A stretch of DNA of 64,000 bases from Podocnemis expansa. Its lineage: Eukaryota; Chordata; Testudines; Podocnemididae. Under the pieces are notes generated by a model. The model did no database searches. It was given only the letters and a program-made list of their open reading frames with translations, and was not told where the DNA came from. Position 1 is the first letter of the stretch. Each line of letters begins with the position of its first letter. The position numbers were made by a program, and so were the translations under genes. Positions 46,501 through 57,039 of this stretch are shown piece by piece. The DNA is taken from NCBI GenBank assembly GCA_007922195.1, contig ML682038.1, forward strand, positions 6,471,695-6,535,694, given 5' to 3'.

Positions 46501-46790
46501 CAGCGGTGGTGATAGATGTAGCAGTACCAAGTGACAGCAACATCAGGAAGAAGGAGTATGAGAAGCTGGAGAAGTACCAGGGCCTGAAAGAGGAACTAGA
46601 GCGGATGTGGAAAGTGAAGGCCAAAGTGATCCCGGTGGTGGTAGGAGCACTCGGGGCTGTGACTCCTAAGCTGGGAGAGTGGCTCCAACAGATCCCAGGA
46701 ACAACATCAGAGCTCTCTGTCCAGAAGAGTGCAGTGCTAGGAACAGCTAAGATACTGCACAGAACCCTCAAACTCCAAGGCCTCTGGTAG
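43510..46790 (+). pseudogene. R2-superclade LINE polyprotein (HERO- or R4/Dong-like), nearly intact
   Basis: Single-ORF non-LTR retrotransposon: RT plus a C-terminal restriction-like endonuclease for target-primed reverse transcription. Order: an N-terminal Myb-like stretch (RQENLELMEHYYNSRP); pre-RT MKSWTAPGLDMVHTYWLEKL; RT motifs NYRPITCLP, motif A WIDYRKAYDS (catalytic GAC 45066-45068), motif B YQGDALSPLL, motif C LLYMDD (YMDD 45363-45374), and GMSFGLEKCGRMV; CCHC as C-x2-C-x8-H-x4-C (46215-46268); endonuclease PD at 46467-46472 with IDV Asp at 46515-46517 and a following KLEKYQ. Lesions: TGA at 43750-43752, 44020-44022 and 46095-46097, and one frameshift at the seven-C run 44826-44832. 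The start is ambiguous: in-frame ATGs lie at 43510 and 43561. About 1,090 codons is near full length for this group. HERO versus R4/Dong is not settled. Confidence 0.85.
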
Positions 46791-46862
46791 AGGACCCGAG
46801 GTTGAGGATGACACATACCACCCATAGGGGGTGAGAGAGGAATTTTTTTTTTTTTTAATATT
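46791..46862 (+). other. 3' tail of the R2-superclade LINE
   Basis: After the TAG stop a short 3' UTR (GGACCCGAGGTTGAGGATGA, CATAGGGGGTGAGAGAGG) ends in a T-tract (about 46843-46857) and AATATTTAATTCC. The very short UTR is typical of elements whose RT recognises a compact 3' signal. I found no convincing duplication against the 43380 side. Confidence 0.5.
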
Positions 46863-49608
46863 TAATTCCTAGTACCCTCCTCAAAAAAGTTTTAACAAAG
46901 CAAACAAGTAAGAGTGTTTTAAAAACTATAAACGAATACCCTGGAATTAATAAGATATATAGTAACTCCACCATCCTCTGTCACACAGGCCTGCTCTTGG
47001 ATTTCAAGTCTTTCACCCTAATTTGTTGCATATTTAAGGCCAGATCATAACCCTGGTTTTACTGTGAGCGCTCACCACCAGAGAGCCCCATCCTATCAAC
47101 ACACAGTGTGGCAGGAGTTCACCTCCTCTAGCAACACACCCCACTTTCACCTCATGTCCTTGCTCTGCAATGATCTGACTTTTTAGTGACCAAGCCCTCT
47201 GGCCACATCAGCTTTCATTCCAGTTCCCTTCTGAGGTTAGCGAAAAATAAGCTAATATTGCTGAACTCAAAAATAGCTATGTGAGCATTAACACTACTCC
47301 TTCTTGGAGATCCAGTGTTGTAAAGATTAGTCCCCTGGCTGAGCCCTGTTACTTGGGTTAAAGTAGGAAGAGTTTTCTTTACCCATCCTGGCTTCACCAA
47401 GAACTGGTCTCCTAGTAAAAGCAATCAGCCTTTTTTATCTAGTCTGCTGGGCTCTGCTCAGCCCCCCACCTGCTCCCAGCCCACTTGGTGTTGGAAGACC
47501 CACTCTTGTTGGTTCTGCCCACAACTGATCATAGGAGGCCTCTCAACAATCCCTGGACTTCAGAACTAATTGCTTTTCCCCTCCACCAATTCATATCATT
47601 AGGGCAGAGTGCTTCAAGGCACTGGGACCTCTGGTAGGGGGCACCAAATGCCTGGTATGTCCCATCACACCTGGATAGACTTTTAGTGGTATAAGACAGT
47701 ACCTGTATTGTTTGTAGCAGCATGAAGGAGGACAGCAGCCATTATCAAGTGCCTTCTCTTCTTCTGTGTTCTGTGGATGGAAGTGGCCATAGCCTTGACT
47801 CCACTCCATGTCTCGCAGTATGCTGGCCAGCAGAGCTCAACTAGTGTGATAGAGGTCGCAGGGTATGTCTTCAATAACAAGATTTTACCAGCATAGCCCC
47901 ATACCATTGACATATGCTACACTGACAGAAACAGTTTTTCTGCCTATGTAGGAACACATCTCTAAACTACATCACCTATGTTGATGGAAGTCCACTTTCA
48001 TTGATACACCTGCATCTATACCAGGGATAGATTGGCATATCTATGTCAGTGCAGGGTTTAGGGGGAGGGGATTGTTTTGTTATGTTTTTGTTCCCCACAC
48101 TTCTGGCTGATATAGCTATTTTGGTATAACTTTTCAGTGTAGCGCTGGCCATAGTCTGGTTCTTCCAAGTCTGTTCTTATAGCAACACAGCTATACACTG
48201 ATCCTTTTTTGGGCTGAATTCCCCAGTGCCAGCTCAGTCCTAGATTGTAGTTTCCTGAAGGCAGGAATCTTGGATTCTTCTTTTTCTCTAAAGCACCAAG
48301 CACATTTTGGATGCTGAATAAACACCATTAAAAATCAAAACCAAGACAAATGACCAGCCAATGTCATGAAAGTTTCACCAGTGATTGATTTCTTTTTTAA
48401 AATAACTTTGATTTAGAAGTTAGCAGGTATGTATGCCTAGCACAAAACAGATTTGTATAGCCATCACTTTCTAATCTTTCAGGAATGTACTTATTGCAAA
48501 TGCCATGCACTCAGCTATCATTACGACCAAAACTAGCCTAAGATTTCACTTAGCTATGGTAGACAGAAACAGTACAGTTTCACAGGCTGTTGTACCATCA
48601 TCTGAGAGAGATGAAAAAAAGAAAGAAAGCTAAGTGGGGATGCATGCCAAGTTTGCCTCATCATTTTCAGATGTCATCAGCCTCCCCTGTTTCTAACTAT
48701 AAAAGTGACAGACACACACATCACTCCATTGAGTGCTTACAGTCATCCATGATGAAAAGATCTCGGTTCATGAAGCTGGCTCATGAAGATGATGGATGTC
48801 TAGCTTGCAATAGATTGCATGTCAGAATGAAAATGTATGCAAGTACTCACTCATTTAAGCAGTGACATGGACAATTCAAGGACTGATTCTATGTTGTCTT
48901 GCACCTTATATAGCATTTACGGCTGATTTTCAAAAGATCCTGTGGGAGCTGGGTGCCCAACTTTCACTGAAGTTCAGTGGGACTGAGTTACCTAACTCCC
49001 ATTGGTAACTATGAAAACTCCAGCCAGATGTAAGACACCATACCATTCTACAGCCATTCTGTTTAGCAGAGGTGATGCATGGGGGGAGGAGGTCCATAGA
49101 GTCTATCTTAATTCCACAAGGTTTGTTCCGGATTTTATAGGACATTGTCAGTCTGTCACAGTGTGCTTTGGTCATTCTCATCTACCACATACCAATATCA
49201 CAGCCCATGGACAGGTTGTCCCATTAGCCATTTCAAGACCCCTTTGATTTCCCCCCCTAGTTTGAATCCTATAAAAAGACAGTTCAGGACATATTAATTA
49301 AAAAATCTGAATAAAACAGTAAAGTATTAAATAGGTCATTAATTGTAATAAATACAGATTCAGAAACAGACAGCAAAAAATAAATCAATGTGACAATAGC
49401 CTACAATTGTAACCTTTAGTATTTGTAGCTGACTCTGTATCAAATATAGATTTGATTTCCCAGATAATGTATTAAGGACAAATAAAGTAACTCTTATAAT
49501 CAGTCCACCTATTTCTCTATTTAAAACTGGTATACAGTGTTTATTAACATACTTCCATTTTCTAACAAAAGAGATTCACAAATCTAGCTGTACCTTGAGA
49601 GAAATATG
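46863..49608. other. No gene recognised; MITE-like and old repeat fragments
   Basis: 47860-48060 contains GGGTATGTCTTCAATAAC and similar phrases of a diverged GTCTACACT-type MITE. 48915-49010 (TTTTCAAAAGATCCTGTGGG, GCCCAACTTTCACTGAAG, CCTAACTCCCATTGG) is an old reptilian repeat phrase. No open frame is credible. Confidence 0.4.
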
Positions 49609-49616
49609 GTTTAACT

Positions 49617-49949
49617 CAAGGGTGTTCAACCTTTTAGCATGAAGGGCTACATTACAATCTTTTTCTCACTCTCGAGCTGGTGAGCAAGTTTCAGACGGAG
49701 AGGGGGTTGCTGCCACTGTACCCAGCTGGCTGGGTACAGAACTTCAGAGGAAGAAGGTACAGGTACCAACTTTTTTTTCCTTTTTGTGGTTGCTGGCAGG
49801 GTATGGAGTTTTGAAGGCAAAGCTGGAAGGGAGGGACTGTTCCTCAGCTCCAACTGGGTGGGGAAGGGCTGCTGCTGCAGCCAGTGAGCCAGACAGCAGC
49901 CTTTGGCGAGTCGCATTCTGGATCCAGGGCCATGGGTTGGACAACCCAG
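49617..49949. mobile_element. hAT-type element with GTTCAACC ends
   Basis: The left end CAAGGGTGTTCAACCTTTT is mirrored by the right end GGGTTGGACAACCCAG (complement CTGGGTTGTCCAACCC). Flanks GTTTAACT (49609-49616) and GGTTAACT (49950-49957) match 7/8. The last bases read CAG rather than CTG, so the exact right boundary could be off by a base or two. It is non-coding. Confidence 0.6.
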
Positions 49950-49957
49950 GGTTAACT

Positions 49958-52225
49958 GGAAGAAATAAAGTTGCATTTGCCATTGTAAAATAGCTTTTCA
50001 CAAAGTCTATGGATAGCCTTGTGTAACAACCCTTATTAACAACAACTAGTACAACATCTACAATAGAAACTTCATTGCCTCTTTTGCTTTGTTCTAAGAA
50101 ACGGAAGTGCTGCATGATCTGACCTTTCTTGGACTGATGTACTGTACCTATCCCTGAAAGGCACAAGTTGACTTTTGTAATACGTCTTTCTGGATGAGAA
50201 AGCATCGTTACTCAACAAAAATCAAATCAGTGACCTTTAGTTTAAATGGATCCATAATATCTTCCTATGACCTGATGGTTTTTGCTTTTCTGTGTGGTAT
50301 AGCAGGTGTGAAGACTTTTGATATTGCCCTTTCAAAGTATTTTTGTTTTGTCCTACAACCTTCCAAACCAGGAGTGCCATGAGTCCATTGTTATAATCTA
50401 AAATTGGCCTGGCTTTAAAGACCAAATTCCACTCTCATTTCATTAGCAAAAATTTGGAATAATTCAATTGAATGTACACTGTACTCAAGCCAATGACCCT
50501 TGAAGAAATCTGTCTTCCTGAATATGCACTTAACTTAGTGCCCAGTTCCACAATCCTTACATGTCATTGAGAGGTATTACAGACCCACTTAAACTAAGGC
50601 CATACTTCATGTGTGCATGCTAATTACTTAGTAGCAGTATTTTAATAACAAGCTCCAAAGATTCTGATGGAAAGGGGACTGCAGTTTTCATTAATAGTAC
50701 ATATTAAAATTATTTATACCCTACATCATTCAATGTGCAAGTTCGCCATGTATAAGAGCAGGCTCCATACACTCTTTCAAGATACATTTGAAAGAAAGGC
50801 AGAGTTCTGAAGTGGTCTTTGCTGATTCTGCATTCTTTACTCATGCTGAATAGTGTTTGCTCATTTTAAAAAGATATCAAAATTCTCAATTAAACTACCC
50901 AAATGGAACATTCTTCTGAAACGTACAAAAGCAAGCAGCAGCAAGTATGAGTCTATGAAGGAAAACCAACGCTATGATTGTAATGTAGTAAGCCTGTTTG
51001 AAAATTACATGGCAAAATGTAGCAAGGAAGGACTGTAAAGCTTGACTCTCTCACCTATAAAATGTATTATGTCACCCTCCTATTGCTCTAATATTGTGGG
51101 ACTGAGACAGGGTCAACAACACTGAACAGTTCTTGCCTAATATTCTTACCATATTTCCTCTCTCCACTGCCTCTTCCCCATCACATCAAGTTCAAGCTTC
51201 TTGCATTTATATTCTGTACTTTCACCTACTTATCTGCCCTTTTCTCTTATCATGTAACCCCTGATCTCACAGTTCTATCAATAACACCAGTCTCAACATC
51301 CAGTTTGTCCTCTTCTTCCACAACTGTCTCCACATGTATAAAATCTTTCTGCAAAGTTACGAAGTCACTGACACCTACAAGAATCAACCTAATTCATCTT
51401 CCTATAATCTTCTGAACAAGTGGTGCATATATGGAGGAAAGGGGTGAATGTTGAGAAGTAGAGGCACTAGGACATTGAAGTTGGGGGTCGCTGTGGGGAA
51501 AAGACAAGGAGGTTGAAAGAGAGAGGAGACAATGAGAGGGAATTTAATGTATTTAGTTTGAAAACAACAACAACAAAGCAATGTTTAAGTAAGATATACC
51601 AGTCGTCACCACAATCACTTTGCTAATATACTGGACATCACTGTCCCTCACACTTTGGTATTTGTAAACTGCATGCTTCCCAAGGCATAGAGTGTATTTC
51701 ACTGTGTTTGGAAAGAATTGAGCACATACTGGATGTTACTGCAATGAAAATTATAAATATTCATAATTTTGTAGTTGTAAGTAAATGAATTAAGTTGATT
51801 TATGCTAAGAATTGTGTCTGTTCTACAGCTCCTGAATATAGCTTAGAGTGGAATATAGCAAAGAAAGTACATAATCCCAAAGAGAAGTAACAAAAATTGG
51901 ACAGTGATGTAAGAAAAAAAGCAAAGGATTTTGTTTTGGAGTCCTTAAAATGTAAGAATATTTTTATTGTAAAAAATTATACGTGTGTCAGTGTTTCAAA
52001 AGCTATTTCTTGCGTAAACTTGTATCATGAAATGTATATGCATTTCAGAGTACAAATGATAAGAGTTTCATGCGAAATTGAATCCTGTGGTGTTCTCTGG
52101 GGTTTATGCCGATGAAAGTCTGAATGAAAAGTGATTTATTAATTAAAGATGGAGGCACTTCTGTTTAAGTATCAGTGGACAGCAGGCCACATTTTTCTCT
52201 CAACTAAACTAGCATAAATCAGTCT
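49958..52225. other. No gene recognised
   Basis: AT-rich intergenic DNA. The open frames at 50194-50382, 50853-51038 and 51897-52115 lack recognisable domains. No terminal repeats were found. Confidence 0.5.
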
Positions 52226-52230
52226 GTAGG

Positions 52231-52333
52231 CCTGATTTTTCATTTTGTTACATCAATTTTACACCTGGGCAACACCACTGATTTCCCTGGGGCTATATTG
52301 GTGGCAAATTGATGTAACAGATGGGAAAATCAG
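52231..52333. mobile_element. Small palindromic MITE with TA flanks
   Basis: CCTGATTTTTCATTTTGTTA on the left is answered by TAACAGATGGGAAAATCAGG on the right, and TTACATCAATTTT pairs with AAATTGATGTAA. TA lies just outside each arm (TAGG... ...GGCTA). The central part carries ACACCTGGGCAACACCACTG, related to the window's old GTGTAAATC-type repeat, of which this may be the best-preserved copy. About 103 bp. Confidence 0.65.
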
Positions 52334-52629
52334 GCTACTAGCTTCATAAATTTATTTCAGATTTACTCTGATGTACCCTTGCATCAGGTTCATAGCATAC
52401 AAAGCCTAAAAATATAGCCTAAAGTATTTCTAGGTACTACAGCAAATAAAGAGACTCCAGTGAGAATTAGGAGGCTTGTCCGCCGGCATCATGGGGTCTG
52501 CTACAAAGCCCAATGAAATCAATTAAAAGATCCCCACTGACTTCAGTGGGCTTTGGGTCAGGTCCTATGAGCTTTTGAAGGACCTTGGGTCTCTCTTTCT
52601 CTCTTCCCCCTCCTTCTCTCCCCCCGCAC

Positions 52630-52664
<35 letters not shown>
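52630..52664. repeat. (AC)n microsatellite with CT tail
   Basis: About 17 AC dinucleotides followed by CTCTCTCTC. The flanking open frames that read Thr-His or Cys-Val repeats are artefacts. Confidence 0.95.
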
Positions 52665-52667
<3 letters not shown>

Positions 52668-52784
52668 CTCTCTATCCCTGCTTGGTGAATCTCACATGAT
52701 TAGTTTGATGAAAACTTTCTTTTCCATTGGCTTAGGGATTAGGGTACACCTACAACTCAATCTTCACAAAGATAGAAACTAGAT

Positions 52785-52785
<1 letters not shown>

Positions 52786-52837
<52 letters not shown>
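52786..52837. repeat. (AAT)n microsatellite
   Basis: An uninterrupted run of about 17 AAT trinucleotides, directly visible. Confidence 0.95.
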
Positions 52838-53256
52838 TAATGAAAGTTTAGGTCTCCAGCAGTCATTTGATGTTAAAATTGTCAGAACAAATGATCACCA
52901 GCAATGTTATTAATGAAAATCCTTAACTTTTGAGATTAGATTTTAGTCAGCTATCGCAGGATCTCTAATGGGGCTTAAGGGAGTTAAGCACATGCCTCTT
53001 GTTGGGTTTCAATGACCCTTTCTAAATCCCAATCCTAAATGTTGGCTATATGCCCCAGATCTCAATTAAGGTAGTCCCATATAGAATTTCTCTCTTGTTT
53101 TCTATTGTTTACTACAAAAAAAAAAGTCAAAAAGTGGGAAGACATTTTAAACACTAGCAAACACTTCTCCTTTTTGAATGTTCTCATTCAAGGACCTCTT
53201 TTTCCATATACCTGATATGTTGCAGCAAATTCTTTTTAGTAGGAGGTTTCTCACAA

Positions 53257-53600
53257 TGTGCAGTAACTGAAGTTCTTCAAATGTGTGTCCCTATGGTTCT
53301 CCACTTCAGCTGTGTCTGTGCCCCAGTACCTCTGATCAGAGATTTGTGGTAGCAATACCCATTCAGCTAAAACATGGGCTCTACACAGCCTTGTGCCCTA
53401 TACTGAAGATACATAGGGCTGAACAGGTGAGCCACTCTCAGCTAGTTCTGTACCATGAAGTCCCACAAAGAAGGCGGATGAGTAGTGGAGCCATAAGGGG
53501 ACACATCTCAGAGAATTCCGGTTACTGGATAAGGTAAGTAACTTCTCTGTCTTCTTCAAGTAGTGTTTCTATGTATGCTCTATTTCAGGTGGCTCCAAAG
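53257..53600 (-). mobile_element. DIRS-type terminal region with internal inverted repeat
   Basis: CAGTAACTGAAGTTCTTCAA...TGTGTCCCTATGGTTCTCCACT (53261-53309) is inverted at 53482-53529 (AGTAGTGGAGCCATAAGGGG ... CCGGTTACTGG). Next comes AAGGTAAGTAACTTCTCTGT and CTTCTTCAAGTAGTG, a phrase I associate with the ends of turtle DIRS-like elements. On the minus strand it lies downstream of the tyrosine recombinase remnant, the expected position for the element's 3' terminal repeat, once the insertions at 53694-54181, 54211-55961 and 56091-56200 are set aside. Confidence 0.55.
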
Positions 53601-53693
53601 CTGTATTTTCACAGGAAGGAGGGGCCTTCAGATCAGTGTCTAATACTGAAGACAGAACTACATTGCCAACTGCAGAATCTGATCTATATCATG

Positions 53694-54181
53694 CAAAGGC
53701 AGATTAAGGCAGGGGCCTTTGGGAGAGCAGACCCTGGCCCTGGCCTAAGGGGGGACCCTGCAGCCTCCCAAAAATCTGACCAAGCTAGCTTCAGTGGCTG
53801 GCTGCTGCTGCCGCCTACCTTCAGCCTGCCTGCCTTCAGCAGCAATGCCAGCTTGTGGGCTGGGCCGGCTTGTGAGCCCTGGGCAGCAGCCCAGGTCACA
53901 TTCTCCCCTCACCCACAAGCCCCTCCTGTAGCCACACATCCCACAGCCACCATCCTCCAAAGCCCCCCACAACCATGTTGTGCCAGCCCATAGCCCCTCT
54001 GTAGATGCGGTGGCCTCCAGCCTCTCCTCCTCCTTCCCTCTCCCCGCAGTTGTGTAGGCTGCAGTCCCTGCGACACCCTCTGTACTGCCAGCTAGGGCTC
54101 TGGAGCCCCAGATCCAACCCGAAGCAGGGGGTTGGGAGGTAATGGGGCAGCCCTAGGATCCCCCAGTCTTGATCTAGCCTG
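53694..54181. mobile_element. GC-rich hAT-type element within the DIRS 3' region
   Basis: Starts CAAAGGCAGATTAAGGCAGG and ends GTCTTGATCTAGCCTG, whose complement is CAGGCTAGATCAAGAC. The ends mirror each other in the hAT CAG...CTG style. The candidate flanks ATATCATG and GAAGAATG match poorly, so the duplication is not confirmed. The overlapping open frames at 53571-54195 are compositional. Confidence 0.5.
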
Positions 54182-54533
54182 GAAGAATGAACCAAACCAT
54201 AGTGCGTAATGGCTACACTGGAGCCTTAGGTCAACTTAAGGAAGGTTCAGTCGACCTATAGACCCCCGCGGCTACACTGGGCTTTTATTAATTCAACTTA
54301 AGCGCTTCCTTAAGTCAACCTAATAACAATACCTCTTAAGGTCAACTTAACACTTAAGTCAACCTTATTAAGTTAACTTAAGCCAATGTAGATGGGGAAA
54401 CATCCTTATGTCAACCCAATGGACCTCCAGGCCCACTCCCAGAGTTCCTGGCTGCCAGGAAGGTTCAACCTAACACCTGCCAGTATAGACGCAGGCAGTC
54501 AACAGGAGTTTTCGATGTGGACTCTCTGACTAT

Positions 54534-55453
54534 GGCTGTGTTCACACGGCACTTTTGTTTCGAAACAACCTCGTTGTTTCGAAACAAAAAAAACCATGTT
54601 CACACGACGCACAGTTGTTTCGAAACAAGGGGAAGCCCTTGTTTTGAAACAACTGTGTTGTTTTGAAACTAGTTAAACCCCATTTGGGGACGAAACAACC
54701 TTGTTTCGAAACGCTTGTTTCGAAACAACGCATGTGAACATGTTGTTTCGGAACAATAGGTTCCGAAACAACATTTAAAGGGCTGCCGCCTCAGCACCCT
54801 GGCCAGGGAACACTCAGCACCTTGGCCAGGGTGCTGAGGGGTGTCCCCTGNNNNNNNNNNNNNNNNNNNNNNNNNNNNNNNNNNNNNNNNNNNNNNNNNN
54901 NNNNNNNNNNNNNNNNNNNNNNNNNNNNNNNNNNNNNNNNNNNNNNNNNNNNNNNNNNNNNNNNNNNNNNNNNNNNNNNNNNNNNNNNNNNNNNNNNNNN
55001 NNNNNNNNNNNNNNNNNNNNNNNNNNNNNNNNNNNNNNNNNNNNNNNNNNNNNNNNNNNNNNNNNNNNNNNNNNNNNNNNNNNNNNNNNNNNNNNNNNNN
55101 NNNNNNNNNNNNNNNNNNNNNNNNNNNNNNNNNNNNNNNNNNNNNNNNNNNNNNNNNNNNNNNNNNNNNNNNNNNNNNNNNNNNNNNNNNNNNNNNNNNN
55201 NNNNNNNNNNNNNNNNNNNNNNNNNNNNNNNNNNNNNNNNNNNNNNNNNNCTGGGGCTCCAGGGTGAGCCAGCAGCGGCTCACCCCCAGGGGTAACGAAA
55301 TAGCATGTTCACACAGTGAACTTGCTATTTCGTTTCCCGCTTTTTTTCTTATTTCGAATTAACATTTTGTTAATTCGAAATAAGATATTTCGAAATAAGG
55401 TGTTGTTTCGACACAACTTGTTTCGAAATAACCCTGTGCGTGTGAACACAGCC
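54534..55453. mobile_element. Innermost palindromic MITE, TTCGAA-rich
   Basis: GGCTGTGTTCACACGGCAC (54534-54552) is inverted as GTGCGTGTGAACACAGCC (55436-55453). TAT lies on both sides (54531-54533 and 55454-55456), the same apparent duplication as at 11883-12298. The left arm repeats GTTTCGAAAC and the right arm repeats ATTTCGAAAT, giving more than ten TTCGAA palindromes. The centre is lost in an assembly gap, so its length and any central gene are unknown. Reported open frames through the gap are meaningless. Confidence 0.75.
54851..55250. other. Assembly gap, 400 N
   Basis: Exactly 400 unresolved bases in the centre of the palindromic MITE. The round number suggests an estimated or placeholder length. 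Long inverted repeats often break assemblies in this way. Confidence 1.
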
Positions 55454-55961
55454 TATGTCTCCACCAGCCACAGGAAGTTCAAACTTGTTAGTTTGAACTA
55501 AGAAGTTTGAGGTTAATTCAAACTAACCTCGAGTTAGTTTGAACTAACCTCACACTTATAAATTCAAACTAACTGCGCAGTCTAGTTCGAACTAATACTA
55601 AGTTCAAACTGGAACGTGTGGTTAGTTTGAGCTAACCAGATTAGTTTGAACTTCTTAAGTTTGAACTAAGCATTAGTCTGTGGCCACATTGCATCTAGTT
55701 CAAACTAAAGTTTGAACTAAGCACATAAATCCAGACTAACCACTGGTACTAACAAGTTCAAACTAAGAAATTTCTTAGTTCGAACTAGGGAAAGCCTAGT
55801 GTGGCCATGGGCTAAATTAGTCCAGACTAAGCCTTCTTCGTCCGGACTAACTTGCCAGCATAGATGTAGCCTCTAAGTCAACTTAACAAGGTTGACTTTA
55901 AGTTGACTTAAAATCAACCTTGTTAAGGTGACATAACAGAGCCTCCAGTGTAGACATATCC

Positions 55962-57020
55962 AGTGATTGGAGAAAGTGTGTACTGAAGTCTAGGTTGCAG
56001 CTCTAGAAATTAGCAACTGGAACGCTGTTGAATAATGTCATGGTTGTAGATTGCTAGCTAGTAGAATGGCTAGAAACAGCACACTCACACTAGTGTAGTG
56101 GCTAGCACCTCTGCTTAACAGGCAGATGGTCCTGGGTTCAATTCCCAGGGGGTTAGACTCAATGATCTCATGAGGTCCCTTCCAGCCCTATGATTTGATT
56201 AGTACTCTAGAAGATTGAATGTTGGCAGAGTCATAACATGAAATGATACACCCAGCAATCTTGATGGAGATTATGGATCCTTTGAATCTGTCTGCAATTG
56301 AAACAGTCTGCAAGACTTTCTGAATGGCTTGGTTTTGTTCAAATACAAGGCTGACAGCCTTCTGACGGCCAGAGTATAGAACACAACTTCTAATTGAGTC
56401 TCATGTGATTTCGGAAAAAAATTTGGGGGATGAACTGCATGGTTAATAGGTAATTCAGAAGACACTTCAGTTAAAAATTATAAGACCTTTTCTTTGAAGA
56501 ATATTAAAAATTGTGAGGCCCCAAACCCCTGGCAAAAAGGACAGTCACCAAGAAAGCTATTTGCATTGATAGATGAAGCAATGAGCACGTAGTTAAAGGC
56601 TCAAAAGAGTGTTTCCTGGAGGAGTTAAAGACAAGGTTCATGTCTTTTATTGGAGCAAGTGTTCTGATTTGTGGGAAAAGATTCTTGAGGCCTCTGAGAA
56701 ACCGTGATTTAGTGGGCAGATCAGAAAAACTGAAAAGCCTTCTACTGGTGAATGAAAAGCTGTTATAGACACCAACTGAACCTTTACAGAATTCATACTA
56801 AGACCTGATCTTTTAATTCCAAAAGGTAGTCTAGGATGGAAGAAGAAGAAGACTGATAAAGATAAACTTATCAACATGTACACCAGCAATGATATCTCCT
56901 CCATTTTTAAAGCTAAGTATATCACATATACTGCTTTCTGCTGTTTAACACCCGTTGCACTTCTATTGAACATGAAGCACTGGTGAATCAAAGCACAGTG
57001 AACCATCAAGTAGCCAGGCC
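55962..57020 (-). pseudogene. DIRS-type tyrosine recombinase remnant
   Basis: DIRS-order retrotransposons integrate circular DNA with a tyrosine recombinase instead of an integrase. On the minus strand, in broken frames: SVKVQLVSITAFHSPVEGFS and FLICPLNHGFSEAS (about 56720-56830), then AVHPPNFFPKSHETQ, FYTLAVRRLSALYLNKTKPF and RKSCRLFQ (56290-56440). KIAGCIISCYDSANIQ follows (56213-56265), and beyond the SINE, SCNLDFSTHFLQS (near 55965-56005). The order and phrases fit the YR domain of turtle DIRS-like elements as I remember them. Stops and frameshifts are frequent, so catalytic residues cannot be placed reliably. A SINE (56091-56200) splits it, and the MITE cluster cuts it just after its C-terminus. 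Confidence 0.65.
56091..56200 (+). mobile_element. tRNA-headed SINE with CR1-like tail
   Basis: TAGTGTAGTGGCTAGCACC carries a box A (56096-56108), and CTGGGTTCAATTCCCAG carries box B (56134-56145). The tail GGTTAGACTCAATGATCTCA and GGTCCCTTCCAGCCCTATGA match the 3' end of the CR1 copies at 39440-39505 and 62930-62986. A tRNA head joined to a LINE-type tail is the standard layout of a SINE mobilised by its partner LINE, here presumably CR1. It has no open frame. Confidence 0.8.
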
Positions 57021-57039
57021 TGGAGACTCAGCATTTCTA

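Larger units (their letters stand above)
54211..55961. mobile_element. Nested cluster of palindromic MITEs
   Basis: The outer ends GGCTACACTGGAGCCTTAGG and CCTCCAGTGTAGACATATCC are inverted repeats enclosing GTCAACTTAAG-type units (54211-54510 and 55875-55961). A second palindrome, of AGTTTGAACTAA units, occupies 55460-55870. Its right end is GCATAGATGTAGCC and its left end probably lies near 54515-54530. A third (54534-55453) sits in the left end of the second. Boundaries of the two outer elements are approximate. The insertion as a whole interrupts the DIRS remnant right after its tyrosine recombinase C-terminus. Confidence 0.65.

Noticed and set aside
52467..52782. Open frames with Cys-Val or Thr-His repeats
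   Set aside because: Translations of the AC microsatellite.
54669..55362. Open frames of 157-204 codons spanning the N gap
   Set aside because: Most of their length is unknown bases; they are artefacts of translating N.
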